Counted from the first letter of the stretch, positions 27,018 through 36,098 are shown. The stretch is 64,000 bases of DNA from an uncultured Saprospiraceae bacterium (GCA_937921825.1 CAKZVK010000036.1:1-64000); one strand, 5' to 3'. Notes: generated from the letters alone by a model not told the origin. Made by a program: numbers and translations.

Positions 27018-28547
27018 ATGACAAAGGGCATAAAATCATTATTATTCTTAAGCTTGGTACTCTCTCTCGCGACCACTTCTTGTAAAAGGGGTGACAGTTC
27101 GTCAGGAGGATCAGGTGAATTATCTTCTGCAACAGGATGGGAATATGGTAATCAAGACTATGGAGGTTTTGAGAAGCTAGACTACGAAGGTCAGGTCAAT
27201 GGACCTAATCTAGTCCTCATAGAAGGTGGTACTTTCAATATGGGTCTGACAAATCAAGATGTCACCTATGACTGGAATAATATACCTAGAAGAGTTACAG
27301 TTTCTTCATTTTACATGGATGAAACAGAAGTCAGTAACATCAACTGGAAAGAATATGAATTCTGGACAAAGAAAACATACCAATCTTACCCACAAATATG
27401 GATAGACCTTCTTCCTGATACTTTAGTATGGAGAGAGGAGCTAGCGTATAACGAGCCTTATATCAGAACGTACTACAGACATCCATCTTATGATGATTAT
27501 CCGGTAGTCGGTGTGACTTGGGATCAATGTCAAGATTTCTGTGCTTGGAGAAGTAATAGAGTAAATGAGATGCTTCTTATAGAAAGAGGCGTTCTTAATC
27601 CTAACTCTTCTGAGCAGATGGATAGTGAGTCTTTTGATACTGAAGCTTATCTAGCAGGTCAGTACCAAGGTAGTGTCAGAAAGAATCTTGAAGATAAGGC
27701 TACAGGTGGAGAAAGACCTGTAAGATTTGAAGATGGTATTATGCTACCTGATTATAGATTACCTACTGAGGCAGAATGGGAGTATGCAGCGCTGGCACTC
27801 CAAGGAAATCAGCCAGAAACAGGTGATGAAAACATCATGGAAAGAAGATACTTCCCATGGAATGGTAATACACCGAGATATCAAAAGCACAATAAGAATC
27901 AAGGAAACCTACAAGCGAACTTCAAAAGAGGACGTGGTGATTATATGGGTATGGCAGGAAGTCTGAATGATAAAGCTTCTGGACCAGCTCCTGTAAGAAA
28001 GTTTATTCCTAATGACTTTGGGTTATATAACATGGCTGGTAACGTGAATGAGTGGACTCAAGATGTATATAGAGCATTGACAAGTTCTGATCTTTCTGAT
28101 GCTGAGAATCATGATTTAAATCCATTCAGAGGAAATGTCTTTAAAGAAGCGATTCTAGATGAAGAAGGCAGACCAGTAGAAAAGGATTCTATGGGTAGAC
28201 TGAGATACAAGACTGTGGAGGATGATACTTTAGGTATCAGAGAAAACTATAGAAAAGGTGATGTTAGAGGATACGGGGATGGAGACAATGAAGAAATCGT
28301 AAATTATGGCTATGGCGACTGGTCATTAATCTCTGACAAAGCTAGAGTTATCAAAGGAGGATCTTGGGGAGATAGATTGTATTGGTTGCAACCAGGTACA
28401 AGAAGATTCAAGGATCAAGATAAAGCGGATAACAAAACAGGTTTCAGATGTGCTATGATAAGAGTAGGAGGAGAAACTGGAAATGAAGATACAGGAGGTA
28501 TCGATTTCAAAGAGAAAGGCAAGACCGTAAAGAGAAGATATAAGTAA
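27018..28547 (+). CDS. gldJ: Gliding motility lipoprotein GldJ (SUMF1/FGE-like)
   Basis: A 509-residue lipoprotein with lipobox Cys at residue 22 (ATTSCKRG). The formylglycine-generating-enzyme-like fold starts near residue 65 (LVLIEGGTFNMG) and runs through DETEVSN, RLPTEAEWEYAA, NMAGNVNEWTQD and VIKGGSWGD to FRCAMIR. GldJ and its paralogue GldK share this fold. The N-terminal TGWEYGNQDYGGFE phrase and the position beside porU/porV and murF favour GldJ; GldK would be expected with gldL/M/N. GldJ stabilises the other gliding/type IX components. A strong terminator follows. Confidence 0.88.
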   Translation: MTKGIKSLLFLSLVLSLATTSCKRGDSSSGGSGELSSATGWEYGNQDYGGFEKLDYEGQVNGPNLVLIEGGTFNMGLTNQDVTYDWNNIPRRVTVSSFYMDETEVSNINWKEYEFWTKKTYQSYPQIWIDLLPDTLVWREELAYNEPYIRTYYRHPSYDDYPVVGVTWDQCQDFCAWRSNRVNEMLLIERGVLNPNSSEQMDSESFDTEAYLAGQYQGSVRKNLEDKATGGERPVRFEDGIMLPDYRLPTEAEWEYAALALQGNQPETGDENIMERRYFPWNGNTPRYQKHNKNQGNLQANFKRGRGDYMGMAGSLNDKASGPAPVRKFIPNDFGLYNMAGNVNEWTQDVYRALTSSDLSDAENHDLNPFRGNVFKEAILDEEGRPVEKDSMGRLRYKTVEDDTLGIRENYRKGDVRGYGDGDNEEIVNYGYGDWSLISDKARVIKGGSWGDRLYWLQPGTRRFKDQDKADNKTGFRCAMIRVGGETGNEDTGGIDFKEKGKTVKRRYK

Positions 28548-28570
28548 TTATATTTATAAATTCAGTTTTC

Positions 28571-28610
28571 AAAAAAGGCTTTTATCTACTCGATAAAAGC
28601 CTTTTTTTTT
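28571..28610 (+). terminator. Terminator between gldJ and murF
   Basis: A perfect stem AAAGGCTTTTATC/GATAAAAGCCTTT with loop TACTC is followed by a long T run. It ends four bases before the murF ATG. Confidence 0.9.
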
Positions 28611-28614
28611 AATT

Positions 28615-29895
28615 ATGAAAATTTCCGAACTACATACCTATTATCTAGACAGTGCAGGAGTAAGCACAGATTCTAGAACCGTTAGACCAGACCAGATATT
28701 CTTTGCCCTGAGCGGCGAAAATTTTGATGGTAATCAATATGCACAGCAGGCACTCGATAAGGGCGCTAAGTATGCTGTAGTGAGTGATAAATCACTAAAA
28801 TCTAAGCAGTGTTTCTATTTCGAAGATGTGTTGCTCGCTCTCCAAGAATTAGCACTGTACCATAGAAAGAGCTTAGATATTCCTGTACTAGGTATTACAG
28901 GCTCAAACGGTAAGACTACCACCAAAGAACTGCTGACCTCAGTACTATCTCTCAAGTATAAAGTCCATGCAACAAGAGGAAATTTTAATAATCATATAGG
29001 TGTTCCCCTGACCCTGCTGGAGGTAGGTTCTGATATTGAATTTCTAGTAGTGGAAATGGGTGCCAATCATATAGGAGAAATAAAGTTTCTATCTGAGCTC
29101 GCCTGTCCAGAGTATGGACTTATTACTAATATAGGTATGGCACATATAGAAGGCTTTGGTTCATATGAAGGCGTCAAAATTGCAAAATCAGAATTATATA
29201 GATACATAAAGGGCAAAGGAAACCTAGTGTTCTATAATAGTGAGGATATGGTGCTGAAAGAACTCTTACCAAATGAAATAAGAGCAGTGCCCTATAGAAA
29301 AGATATCGTAGTGGATGCTTCTTCTATCTGTCTGTCTATCGGTCCTAAGGATAGCAAGGAAGCACTGATACCAACCCGATTTGTAGGTGCATATAATCGA
29401 GCCAATATGCTTGCAGCCCTGACAGTAGGAGATTATTTTGGAATAGCTACTTCTGCTATGTTATCAGCAATAGCAGGTTATCAGCCCGAAAATAATAGGT
29501 CTCAGCTCATAGAACGAGACGGTCTGAGAATAGTCATGGACGCTTATAATGCTAATCCTACCAGTATGCGTCATAGTATCATCAGTCTAGCCAAGCAAGC
29601 TTCTGAAAAAGCAAAGGTTTTGATACTCGGAGATATGAAAGAGTTGGGTGCAGAGTCCGTTAAGATGCACAAAGAAATTCTAGATCTGGTACAGCAGTAT
29701 GACTGGAAATCAGTAATTCTAGTAGGAAGAGATTTTGCAGCTGCAGATAAGGACAAGCAGTTTGTACAGTACAGCGATGTAGAAACAATGTCAAAATCCC
29801 CAGAGGAGATTTTGACATTGATAAAAGATTCTGATTGTCTTATCAAGGCTTCCCGATCTATAAAACTCGAAAAGCTACTGGACTTTATTTTCTAG
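28615..29895 (+). CDS. murF: UDP-N-acetylmuramoyl-tripeptide--D-alanyl-D-alanine ligase
   Basis: A 426-residue Mur ligase that adds D-Ala-D-Ala to the peptidoglycan precursor in the cytoplasm. The N-terminal substrate domain includes STDSRTV. The ATP-binding loop GITGSNGKTTTKE is near residues 92-104. NHIGVPLTLL, MGANHIGEI and the C-terminal DAYNANPTSM match MurF. The length is typical. The ATG lies just after the gldJ terminator, so it is either expressed by read-through or from a promoter inside gldJ. The gene end meets the opposite-strand gene with only three bases between them. Confidence 0.95.
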   Translation: MKISELHTYYLDSAGVSTDSRTVRPDQIFFALSGENFDGNQYAQQALDKGAKYAVVSDKSLKSKQCFYFEDVLLALQELALYHRKSLDIPVLGITGSNGKTTTKELLTSVLSLKYKVHATRGNFNNHIGVPLTLLEVGSDIEFLVVEMGANHIGEIKFLSELACPEYGLITNIGMAHIEGFGSYEGVKIAKSELYRYIKGKGNLVFYNSEDMVLKELLPNEIRAVPYRKDIVVDASSICLSIGPKDSKEALIPTRFVGAYNRANMLAALTVGDYFGIATSAMLSAIAGYQPENNRSQLIERDGLRIVMDAYNANPTSMRHSIISLAKQASEKAKVLILGDMKELGAESVKMHKEILDLVQQYDWKSVILVGRDFAAADKDKQFVQYSDVETMSKSPEEILTLIKDSDCLIKASRSIKLEKLLDFIF

Positions 29896-29898
29896 AGT

Positions 29899-30816
29899 CT
29901 AGTTCTGAAGAGACACAATAGAATCAGGCAAGTTTCCTACAGAAATAGCCTTGTAATCTTTATCGGAACATGGAACATATTCTTTCGTTGATGGATGTTG
30001 ATACCACCATCTTCCAGTTTTGTGACCGACTACAAATTTGATTGGCTCATCATATAGCTCAGATGAGACAAGGAAAATGTCATTTTCTTTTTGTTTCATA
30101 GTTTCTATGTTTTTATTAATTAGACCTTCTAAGAAGTACCAAATCATTAGAGTAATAGCATCAGCTGATTTCTCATTGATCTGATCATTGTTAGTATTTA
30201 TACAAAATAGTTTCAAAGCTTTAGACATCCCAGCTAGTCTGAATAGGCTACAACATGTGAAGATGTCAAGACCTACTGAATGACTATTGCAGTTTCCACT
30301 GTCCTCTTTTTTCATGACATCCAAGCAGAAATGAAGACATTCTGCAGACCTGACCATGGTCTCAGATTCAGATAAATCTTCTTTCATTTCTCCAAGAGAA
30401 ACAGAATAAGGGTTATTGTGCCGCGCCATATGCCGCTGATATCCTAGATACAAGCTATTATTTCGTGCAGTATTTGACATATTCAGGGTTTTAACTACTG
30501 GAATTTTCATAAAACCCTTTATCTCTATATCTTGCCCCACTATTATAGACCGCTCTGGATTAATCCCCAGATTGATATCCATACCTTCCTTATCTATCCA
30601 ACCGAATCTGATTTGCAGATTTTGAAAGGCATCTTCTAATATTGAGAAAGAATTGAGCAATTGATTGGCGTTCAGCTGGTTAGTAGCAATGATATCATAA
30701 GAATCCTCTCCTTTTTCTTCGCAATCAGTACTGAATCGTCTAATAATTGGACTCTCTGAAAGAGCTTCAGTTAATAGGTGTTTGTTGTTATGTAACCAGT
30801 TTACGGGCATTGTCAT
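29899..30816 (-). CDS. Divergent arginase/formimidoylglutamase-fold protein, probable pseudoenzyme
   Basis: A 305-residue protein. From about residue 120 it matches the C-terminal half of Bacteroidota formimidoylglutamases (ureohydrolase fold): LGYQRHM, then LGEMKEDLSESE-x-M-V-R-S-A, LAGMSKALKLFCIN, MIWYFLEGL, FVVGHKTGRWWYQHP and VPCSDKDYKA-x-S-x-G-x-LPD. The expected SFDI(S/D) metal strand reads HFCLDV here, so the first Asp is Cys, and no GGDHS or DAHxD motif is visible in the shortened N-terminal part. It is therefore unlikely to be a manganese hydrolase. Convergent with murF, divergent from the OmpA gene. The start may be either of two ATGs two codons apart. Confidence 0.6.
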   Translation of the reverse strand: MTMPVNWLHNNKHLLTEALSESPIIRRFSTDCEEKGEDSYDIIATNQLNANQLLNSFSILEDAFQNLQIRFGWIDKEGMDINLGINPERSIIVGQDIEIKGFMKIPVVKTLNMSNTARNNSLYLGYQRHMARHNNPYSVSLGEMKEDLSESETMVRSAECLHFCLDVMKKEDSGNCNSHSVGLDIFTCCSLFRLAGMSKALKLFCINTNNDQINEKSADAITLMIWYFLEGLINKNIETMKQKENDIFLVSSELYDEPIKFVVGHKTGRWWYQHPSTKEYVPCSDKDYKAISVGNLPDSIVSLQN

Positions 30817-30858
30817 TATAAATAAAATGGAAATATATATTACATATTATGAATAATG

Positions 30859-30866
30859 CAAATTTA
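30859..30866 (-). promoter_or_regulatory. Candidate -7 box for the arginase-fold gene
   Basis: Minus-strand TAAATTTG fits TAnnTTTG about 43 bases upstream of the start codon. No clear -33 element. Confidence 0.28.
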
Positions 30867-30982
30867 CTATAGACTGAAAATAAAAGTTTTAAATATTACT
30901 ATTATTTATAATATATACGTAAATTCGCCTTGTATTGGGATATCTGACTGAGAGATTTCCATTACCTAGGCAACATAAACGA

Positions 30983-31042
30983 ATGATACTGAGCCTTTTA
31001 GCTAGTGCAGCAATTATGATTAACCTAATTTTTACCTTATGA
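30983..31042 (+). CDS. Possible 19-residue hydrophobic leader peptide
   Basis: An ATG at 30983 opens a frame of 19 codons rich in Leu, Ile and Ala with no charged residue. Its TGA overlaps the ATG of the OmpA-family gene (ATGA). This could be a translationally coupled leader or a chance frame; there is no other support. Confidence 0.25.
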   Translation: MILSLLASAAIMINLIFTL

Positions 31043-33108
31043 TAAATAAGTTGACTACAGTTTTCCTTTTACTAGGATTATTTGTTTCTGGTGCTCTTTT
31101 TTCACAAATCGAAGAAATAGAGCCCACTATAGAGATTGAAGCTGAGCCAGAAACTCAGACAGTTTCTGATCCAAGTGAAAACGACTACAAGGATACGTGG
31201 AAGACTCCATATGTATCTGATGATATGACTGCAGACCCAGAGCAGAATAAAAGCTGGAGAATGGGTGAGTACAAGTATAACTCTAGACCTAAGAACTCTT
31301 GGGAAGTAGGATTACACGGTGGACATTTCTTCATCGATGGTGATGTAGATAGAAAAATACCAGGTGGATGGGGTGCAGGTCTGCATCTTAGAAAAGCCAT
31401 TAATTATGTTTTCTCACTGAGAGGTTCTCTCTTTTACGGTGTAGCAAAAGGGATAGAAAGCCAACCTTATTATCACTTTAATTTAGGTGGAGGTTTGGTA
31501 GAAGAAACTTTTGATCCATATGATCCTACTATAGATGGTCCCGGTCATTGGTTTCCTAGCCACAAGACAACTTATATCTCTGGAGATCTTGCCGTAGTAT
31601 TTAATATTGGAAATTTACTCTTCCACAAGGAAAGAAATAAATGGAACTGGTATGGAGCTATTGGTATCGGACTAGATCATCACCAGACAAAACTAGATTT
31701 ACTTAATGGTGCAGAACCTTATCAGAATCTCATAGAGCAGACTGATTGGGATCTAGATAAGTTCAATACTAAGGTAGGAAGAGATCAAATCGAAGCTGAT
31801 CTAGAAAATATATACGATGGTATCTATGAAAGTGATGGCTTTAAGAAGACAGGTATCTTCAGAGTAGGTGATGATTTTAATATCCACGCCATCTTCGTTC
31901 CTTCTATGGGAATCTCAAGAAAGATCAATAAAAGATTAAATATAGGTATCGAACATCAAGTATTCTTATCAGATAACGATTATCTAGATGGTATCAAGTG
32001 GAGAACAGCTGAAGATCAAACGAATAACGTAGATATAGCACATTATACTAGCGTTAGAATAGGTGTAAACCTTGGAAACTTTGATAAAGTAACGGAGCCA
32101 CTATATTGGCTAAATCCTTATGATGCAGCTTTCAATGATATCGCTGATCTAAAGTCACAACCAGCATTAGACCTTACAGATGAAGATAACGATGGCGTAC
32201 TAGATATAGTAGACCAAGAGTTAGATACGCCTGAAGATTGTCCAGTAGATACAAGAGGTGTCTTACTAGATAGTGATGGTGACGGTATCGTAGACTGTGA
32301 GGACAAAGAGCCGTATTCTAGACCAGGTTGTCCTATAGACGAACTAGGTGTCGCTCAGTGCGAAGAAGAATGTTGTGCTGATGAAGAAAGTATCAATCAG
32401 CTGATAGATCAGAGAACAGCTTCTATGAAAGAAGAGATTGCGGCTGCCGCAGCTGCTGGAGGTGGAGGTGGCATTGGTGGAGCAACTAGAACAATTACTG
32501 TGCAGGAGCCACAGACTCAGACTATAACGAATCCAGATGGAACGACTACTACCAAAACAGTTATGGTTCCAGTAACTAAGACGGTATCATCAGGTTCATC
32601 AGGATCATCAGGTTCTGGTGGCAGCTATTCTTCAGTAAGATCTGGATGTGGAGAATGGTTCTTACCTATGATTCATTATGATTTAAATAAATCATCTATC
32701 AAGCCAGAATACTTTTCTCACCTACATAATGTAGCTCAAGTAATGAAGAAGTGTCCAGAAGTATGCGTAGTTGCGCAAGGACATACGGATTCTAGAAACT
32801 CTAGCGATTACAATAGAGTACTTTCTTACAAGAGAGCAAGATCAGCAGTAGATTATCTAGTAGATAACTATGCAATCGATAGAAGCAGAATCAAGCTTAT
32901 GTACGGCGGTGAAGAAAACCCTATGGTTGCTTCTCCCAATAGTGAAGCACATCACTTCATGAATAGAAGAGTAGAGTTCAGAACATGTGAAGGCAGTGAT
33001 TTTGATATGGCAGAACCGGATGGCTTTACGCCTACAGATGGATCATCCTCAGGCTATACTCCTGCTAAGAGTGATTACTATAATGGAAATAAATCTTCTG
33101 GCTACTAG
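31039..33108 (+). CDS. OmpA-family outer membrane protein with thrombospondin type 3-like repeats
   Basis: A 689-residue envelope protein. A signal peptide (1-22) is followed by a beta-barrel-like region (about 85-350). Then come calcium-binding type 3 repeats (DEDNDGVLDIVD, DSDGDGIVDCED; about 380-440), an Ala/Gly linker and a Ser/Gly linker (near 515-532), and an OmpA-like peptidoglycan-binding domain (about 535-655: YDLNKSSIKPEY, GHTDSRNSSDYN, LSYKRARSAVDYL, NRRVEF). It should tie the outer membrane to peptidoglycan. The gene ends in a strong terminator. Its place beside gldJ/murF fits a role in envelope structure, possibly with gliding. Confidence 0.88.
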   Translation: MINKLTTVFLLLGLFVSGALFSQIEEIEPTIEIEAEPETQTVSDPSENDYKDTWKTPYVSDDMTADPEQNKSWRMGEYKYNSRPKNSWEVGLHGGHFFIDGDVDRKIPGGWGAGLHLRKAINYVFSLRGSLFYGVAKGIESQPYYHFNLGGGLVEETFDPYDPTIDGPGHWFPSHKTTYISGDLAVVFNIGNLLFHKERNKWNWYGAIGIGLDHHQTKLDLLNGAEPYQNLIEQTDWDLDKFNTKVGRDQIEADLENIYDGIYESDGFKKTGIFRVGDDFNIHAIFVPSMGISRKINKRLNIGIEHQVFLSDNDYLDGIKWRTAEDQTNNVDIAHYTSVRIGVNLGNFDKVTEPLYWLNPYDAAFNDIADLKSQPALDLTDEDNDGVLDIVDQELDTPEDCPVDTRGVLLDSDGDGIVDCEDKEPYSRPGCPIDELGVAQCEEECCADEESINQLIDQRTASMKEEIAAAAAAGGGGGIGGATRTITVQEPQTQTITNPDGTTTTKTVMVPVTKTVSSGSSGSSGSGGSYSSVRSGCGEWFLPMIHYDLNKSSIKPEYFSHLHNVAQVMKKCPEVCVVAQGHTDSRNSSDYNRVLSYKRARSAVDYLVDNYAIDRSRIKLMYGGEENPMVASPNSEAHHFMNRRVEFRTCEGSDFDMAEPDGFTPTDGSSSGYTPAKSDYYNGNKSSGY

Positions 33109-33136
33109 TCAGAGAAAGGATAAAAACAATGTCAAT

Positions 33137-33172
33137 AAAAAAAAGCGGTGATTCATTTCACCGCTTTTTTTT
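33137..33172 (+). terminator. Terminator of the OmpA-family gene
   Basis: A perfect stem AAAAAGCGGTGA/TTTCACCGCTTTTT with loop TTCA and a T8 tail. It lies inside the longest frame of the next gene, which shows that the long start of that frame is not real. Confidence 0.92.
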
Positions 33173-33227
33173 GTATGGTTTTTGTTATTTACGTATATTA
33201 TCAGATAAGAAAAGACTCGAACTAGAT

Positions 33228-34163
33228 TTGATTAGTAGATTAGAAATAAAGAATTTTTTAGCGTTCAAGCATCTGAAAGTTGAAGACTTAAAGAAAGTCA
33301 ACCTGATAACTGGTAGAAATAATACTGGGAAGACTGCTTTCCTAGAGGCGATTAGAGCATATAAATCAAGCTTTGATTCCGCAGTCATCTATGATATCCT
33401 TTACAATAGAGGAATCAGACTTGAAGAGCATGAGAATCTTTATTCTCTTTATAATTCTGTTAATGAGTTTGAATCAGATTTGATACTCAGTATAAATAAC
33501 TTGACGCTAAAAACGTTAGCTCATGTAAACACATCAGTCGACGTGTACAAAATTGATGAGTTTATTTCAAAATTGGGCTTTGGTTATAATAGAAAGCATC
33601 CCGATAAAAAACTTGATTATTTATCATTTGGATTTGATGAAAATCGATTGGAAGAACAGTGGTCCAAGATTGCATTAACACCAACAGAAGATGATGTTTT
33701 TTCAGTTATAAAGAATTCCATTCAAGAGAATTTCTTGAAACTTAATATAACTTCTAATGGAGTTCTAATAAGACTTGAAGGGGAAGATAAGCCAGTCAAT
33801 ATAAGGAGGCTGGGTGATGGGATGAAAAGAATTGTATCAATAGCAATGGCTTTAGCTTCATCAAAGAACAAAATTCTCTTGATAGATGAAATTGAAACTG
33901 GATTACATCACACTGTGCTTAGTCAACTTTGGGAAATAATTTTCAGGTACTCTGAGAAATGGAATATTCAAATTTTTGCAACGACCCACAGTAGTGACGC
34001 TATTAGAACCTTCCGAAATGTAGCTTCTGAGACTGAAACGACTAAAGGAATGGTTAACATATTACGATTGCAAAAGAATAGGAAAGATGGAGAAATAGAG
34101 GCTGTAGCATATCATTACAATGAAGTAGATACTATCCTTGATGCGAATATGGAATTGAGATAA
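33228..34163 (+). CDS. AAA_15/RecF-type ATPase of a two-gene defence-like module
   Basis: A 311-residue ABC-type ATPase if started at TTG 33228, giving the usual family N-terminus (ISRLEIKNF at residues 2-10) and Walker A GRNNTGKT at 29-36. The frame stays open back to 33129, but that stretch covers the terminator hairpin of the preceding gene. Signature-like RRLGDGMKR, Walker B ILLIDEIETGLHH and the switch His in ATTHSSDAI are present. The stop overlaps the ATG of the next gene (TAATG), so the two are co-translated. Such ATPases paired with a TOPRIM protein occur in split OLD-like and PARIS-like anti-phage systems. No metabolic link to the neighbours is apparent. Confidence 0.82.
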   Translation: MISRLEIKNFLAFKHLKVEDLKKVNLITGRNNTGKTAFLEAIRAYKSSFDSAVIYDILYNRGIRLEEHENLYSLYNSVNEFESDLILSINNLTLKTLAHVNTSVDVYKIDEFISKLGFGYNRKHPDKKLDYLSFGFDENRLEEQWSKIALTPTEDDVFSVIKNSIQENFLKLNITSNGVLIRLEGEDKPVNIRRLGDGMKRIVSIAMALASSKNKILLIDEIETGLHHTVLSQLWEIIFRYSEKWNIQIFATTHSSDAIRTFRNVASETETTKGMVNILRLQKNRKDGEIEAVAYHYNEVDTILDANMELR

Positions 34164-34762
34164 TGGATCAAATTTGCATAGTTGAGGGAAATGACAGCCA
34201 TGTTATTTCAAGTATTCTTAAAAAAAGAGGCTTTGGGTTTCCCAATAGTTTTTCAGAAGAAACCATAAGAGACTTTTATAAGAAGGCCAAATCAGTAGAG
34301 AGAATACCAACTTTATTCAAAGCAGCCTTAGAGAATTCTGTTTACAATAATATTGGAATTGTTCTAGATGCAAATCAGATCGGTCCGAATAGACGGTATC
34401 AAGCTTACAAGGATATTCTTGTGGCCTATGATAGTAAAATAGAACCACCAAATGTAAATAATAATGGAATTTCGATTACTGATTCAACAGGTAGAAAAAT
34501 AGGAATTTGGATTATGCCTGATAATAAATCAAGTGGATATTTGGAACATTTTCTTGAAAGGATAATTCCTACAGAGAATAAGAAAAAGTTAGAGTATGTG
34601 AAAGAAGTAGTTGAGAAATATAATAGCAAATTTAATAATGCAATTAGTGATAGTGAAAAACAAAAAGCTTACGTCTATTCATATTTAGCATTACAATCAA
34701 AGCCTGGGATGCCATTAGGTCAAGCAGTTACTGCAAACTATTTTAATGGTAAAAGCTCTTAG
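34163..34762 (+). CDS. DUF3226-like (TOPRIM-related) partner of the ATPase
   Basis: A 199-residue protein. It opens with MDQICIVEGNDS, the acidic first strand of a TOPRIM fold. It continues with GIVLDANQIGP, a possible second acidic strand, and has IWIMPDNKSSGYLEHFL, the phrase typical of DUF3226 proteins. It overlaps the ATPase stop by one base. Together the pair has the same parts as the fused ATPase-TOPRIM gene at 398-2272, but split. The nuclease role is inferred from the fold; the family call rests on motif memory. Confidence 0.72.
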   Translation: MDQICIVEGNDSHVISSILKKRGFGFPNSFSEETIRDFYKKAKSVERIPTLFKAALENSVYNNIGIVLDANQIGPNRRYQAYKDILVAYDSKIEPPNVNNNGISITDSTGRKIGIWIMPDNKSSGYLEHFLERIIPTENKKKLEYVKEVVEKYNSKFNNAISDSEKQKAYVYSYLALQSKPGMPLGQAVTANYFNGKSS

Positions 34763-34808
34763 GCTGATTCATTTGTCAATTGGTTCACCAATGTGTTTGA
34801 TATCTCAC

Positions 34809-36098
34809 TTATCTCCCAGTAAACCAAAGTTTAACTGGATTCTCTATGTGACTCTTTAGGGTCTGTAAGAAGGCTGCTCCTTTAGCACCGTCTACTATTC
34901 TATGATCGCAAGACAGAGTGACCTTCATTATATTACCGATAGCAATAGCCCCATCTTTTACGATAGGCTTTTCTACGATAGATCCTACTGCAAGGATGCA
35001 AGCATCTGGCGGATTGATAATAGCTGTAAACTCATCTATATCAAACATCCCTAGATTACTGATAGTAAAGGTATTACCAGACATTTCTTCAGGACTGATT
35101 TTTCTTGACTTTGCTTTTCCAGCCAGATCTTTAATTTCTGATTTTATAGCTACTAAGGTTTTTCTATCTGCATTCTTGATGACAGGAACCATAAGGCCTT
35201 CGTCTATCGCTACAGCTACACCTATGTTGATGTCTTCATGATATGTGATTTTATCACCGAACCATGAAGCATTGATTTCAGGATGCTTTCTGAGTGATGC
35301 TGCAGAAGCTTTGACTATTAGATCATTGAAAGAGATTCTGATCGGAGACTCTTCATTGATAGCTTCTCTCGCCGAGATCATTTTATCCATATTCATCTCC
35401 ATCGTCAGGTAGAAATGAGGAGCAGAGAATTTACTTTCTCCTAGTCTCTTTGCTATAACTTTTCTCATCTGAGAGACTGGCTTGTCACCATAGATACTAG
35501 GATCATAGCTTGCCTGAGCAAGAGCACCTGGGACATAAGCTGTACCCATTGCGGTACCACCAGAAATTGCTGCTTCTACATCTCGCTTGACGATTCTGCC
35601 GTTTTCTCCAGAGCCACTGATTCTATTGATATCTATTCCTGCTTCCTTAGACATCTTCTTTGCCAGGGGAGAAGCGAAGATTCTACTTTGATCATGTGTT
35701 ACAACTTGCGCAGCCGGAGCAGGTGTAGGTTTTGGTGGTGCCGGAGCTGCTGCAGGCGTTGCGGCTTTAGCCACAGGTGCTGGAGCTTCTTCTTTCACTT
35801 CTTCCTTAGCTGGAGCAGCTTTCTCAGCTTCTATTTCCTTTAGTAAACTTGCGATGTCCTCTCCTTCGTCTCCTATGATTGCAATAACTCCTTCTACTGC
35901 TACTGGACCTTCAGGAACACCTATATGCAATAGGAAACCTTCATTGAAGCTTTCTAATTCCATCGTCGCCTTATCCGTTTCTACTTCAGCCAATATATCA
36001 CCAGGGGAGACTTTATCTCCTACTTTCTTTTGCCATCCTACTATATTGCCTTCTTCCATAGTGTCACTAAGACGAGGCATTCTGATTACTTCAGCCAT
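34809..36098 (-). CDS. pdhC: Pyruvate dehydrogenase E2, dihydrolipoamide acetyltransferase
   Basis: A 429-residue E2 core that transfers acetyl groups from lipoyl-lysine to CoA. It has one lipoyl domain (lipoyl Lys 43 in VETDKATME), a Pro/Ala-rich linker (about 95-135), a peripheral subunit-binding domain (SPLAKKMSKEAGID...GRIVKRDV) and a catalytic domain with the active His in SCDHRIVDG near the C-terminus. The E1 genes are not in the window. It is convergent with the defence pair and divergent from recR. Linkage of pdhC to gldJ/porUV occurs in other Bacteroidota, so this is the ancestral neighbourhood. Confidence 0.93.
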   Translation of the reverse strand: MAEVIRMPRLSDTMEEGNIVGWQKKVGDKVSPGDILAEVETDKATMELESFNEGFLLHIGVPEGPVAVEGVIAIIGDEGEDIASLLKEIEAEKAAPAKEEVKEEAPAPVAKAATPAAAPAPPKPTPAPAAQVVTHDQSRIFASPLAKKMSKEAGIDINRISGSGENGRIVKRDVEAAISGGTAMGTAYVPGALAQASYDPSIYGDKPVSQMRKVIAKRLGESKFSAPHFYLTMEMNMDKMISAREAINEESPIRISFNDLIVKASAASLRKHPEINASWFGDKITYHEDINIGVAVAIDEGLMVPVIKNADRKTLVAIKSEIKDLAGKAKSRKISPEEMSGNTFTISNLGMFDIDEFTAIINPPDACILAVGSIVEKPIVKDGAIAIGNIMKVTLSCDHRIVDGAKGAAFLQTLKSHIENPVKLWFTGR

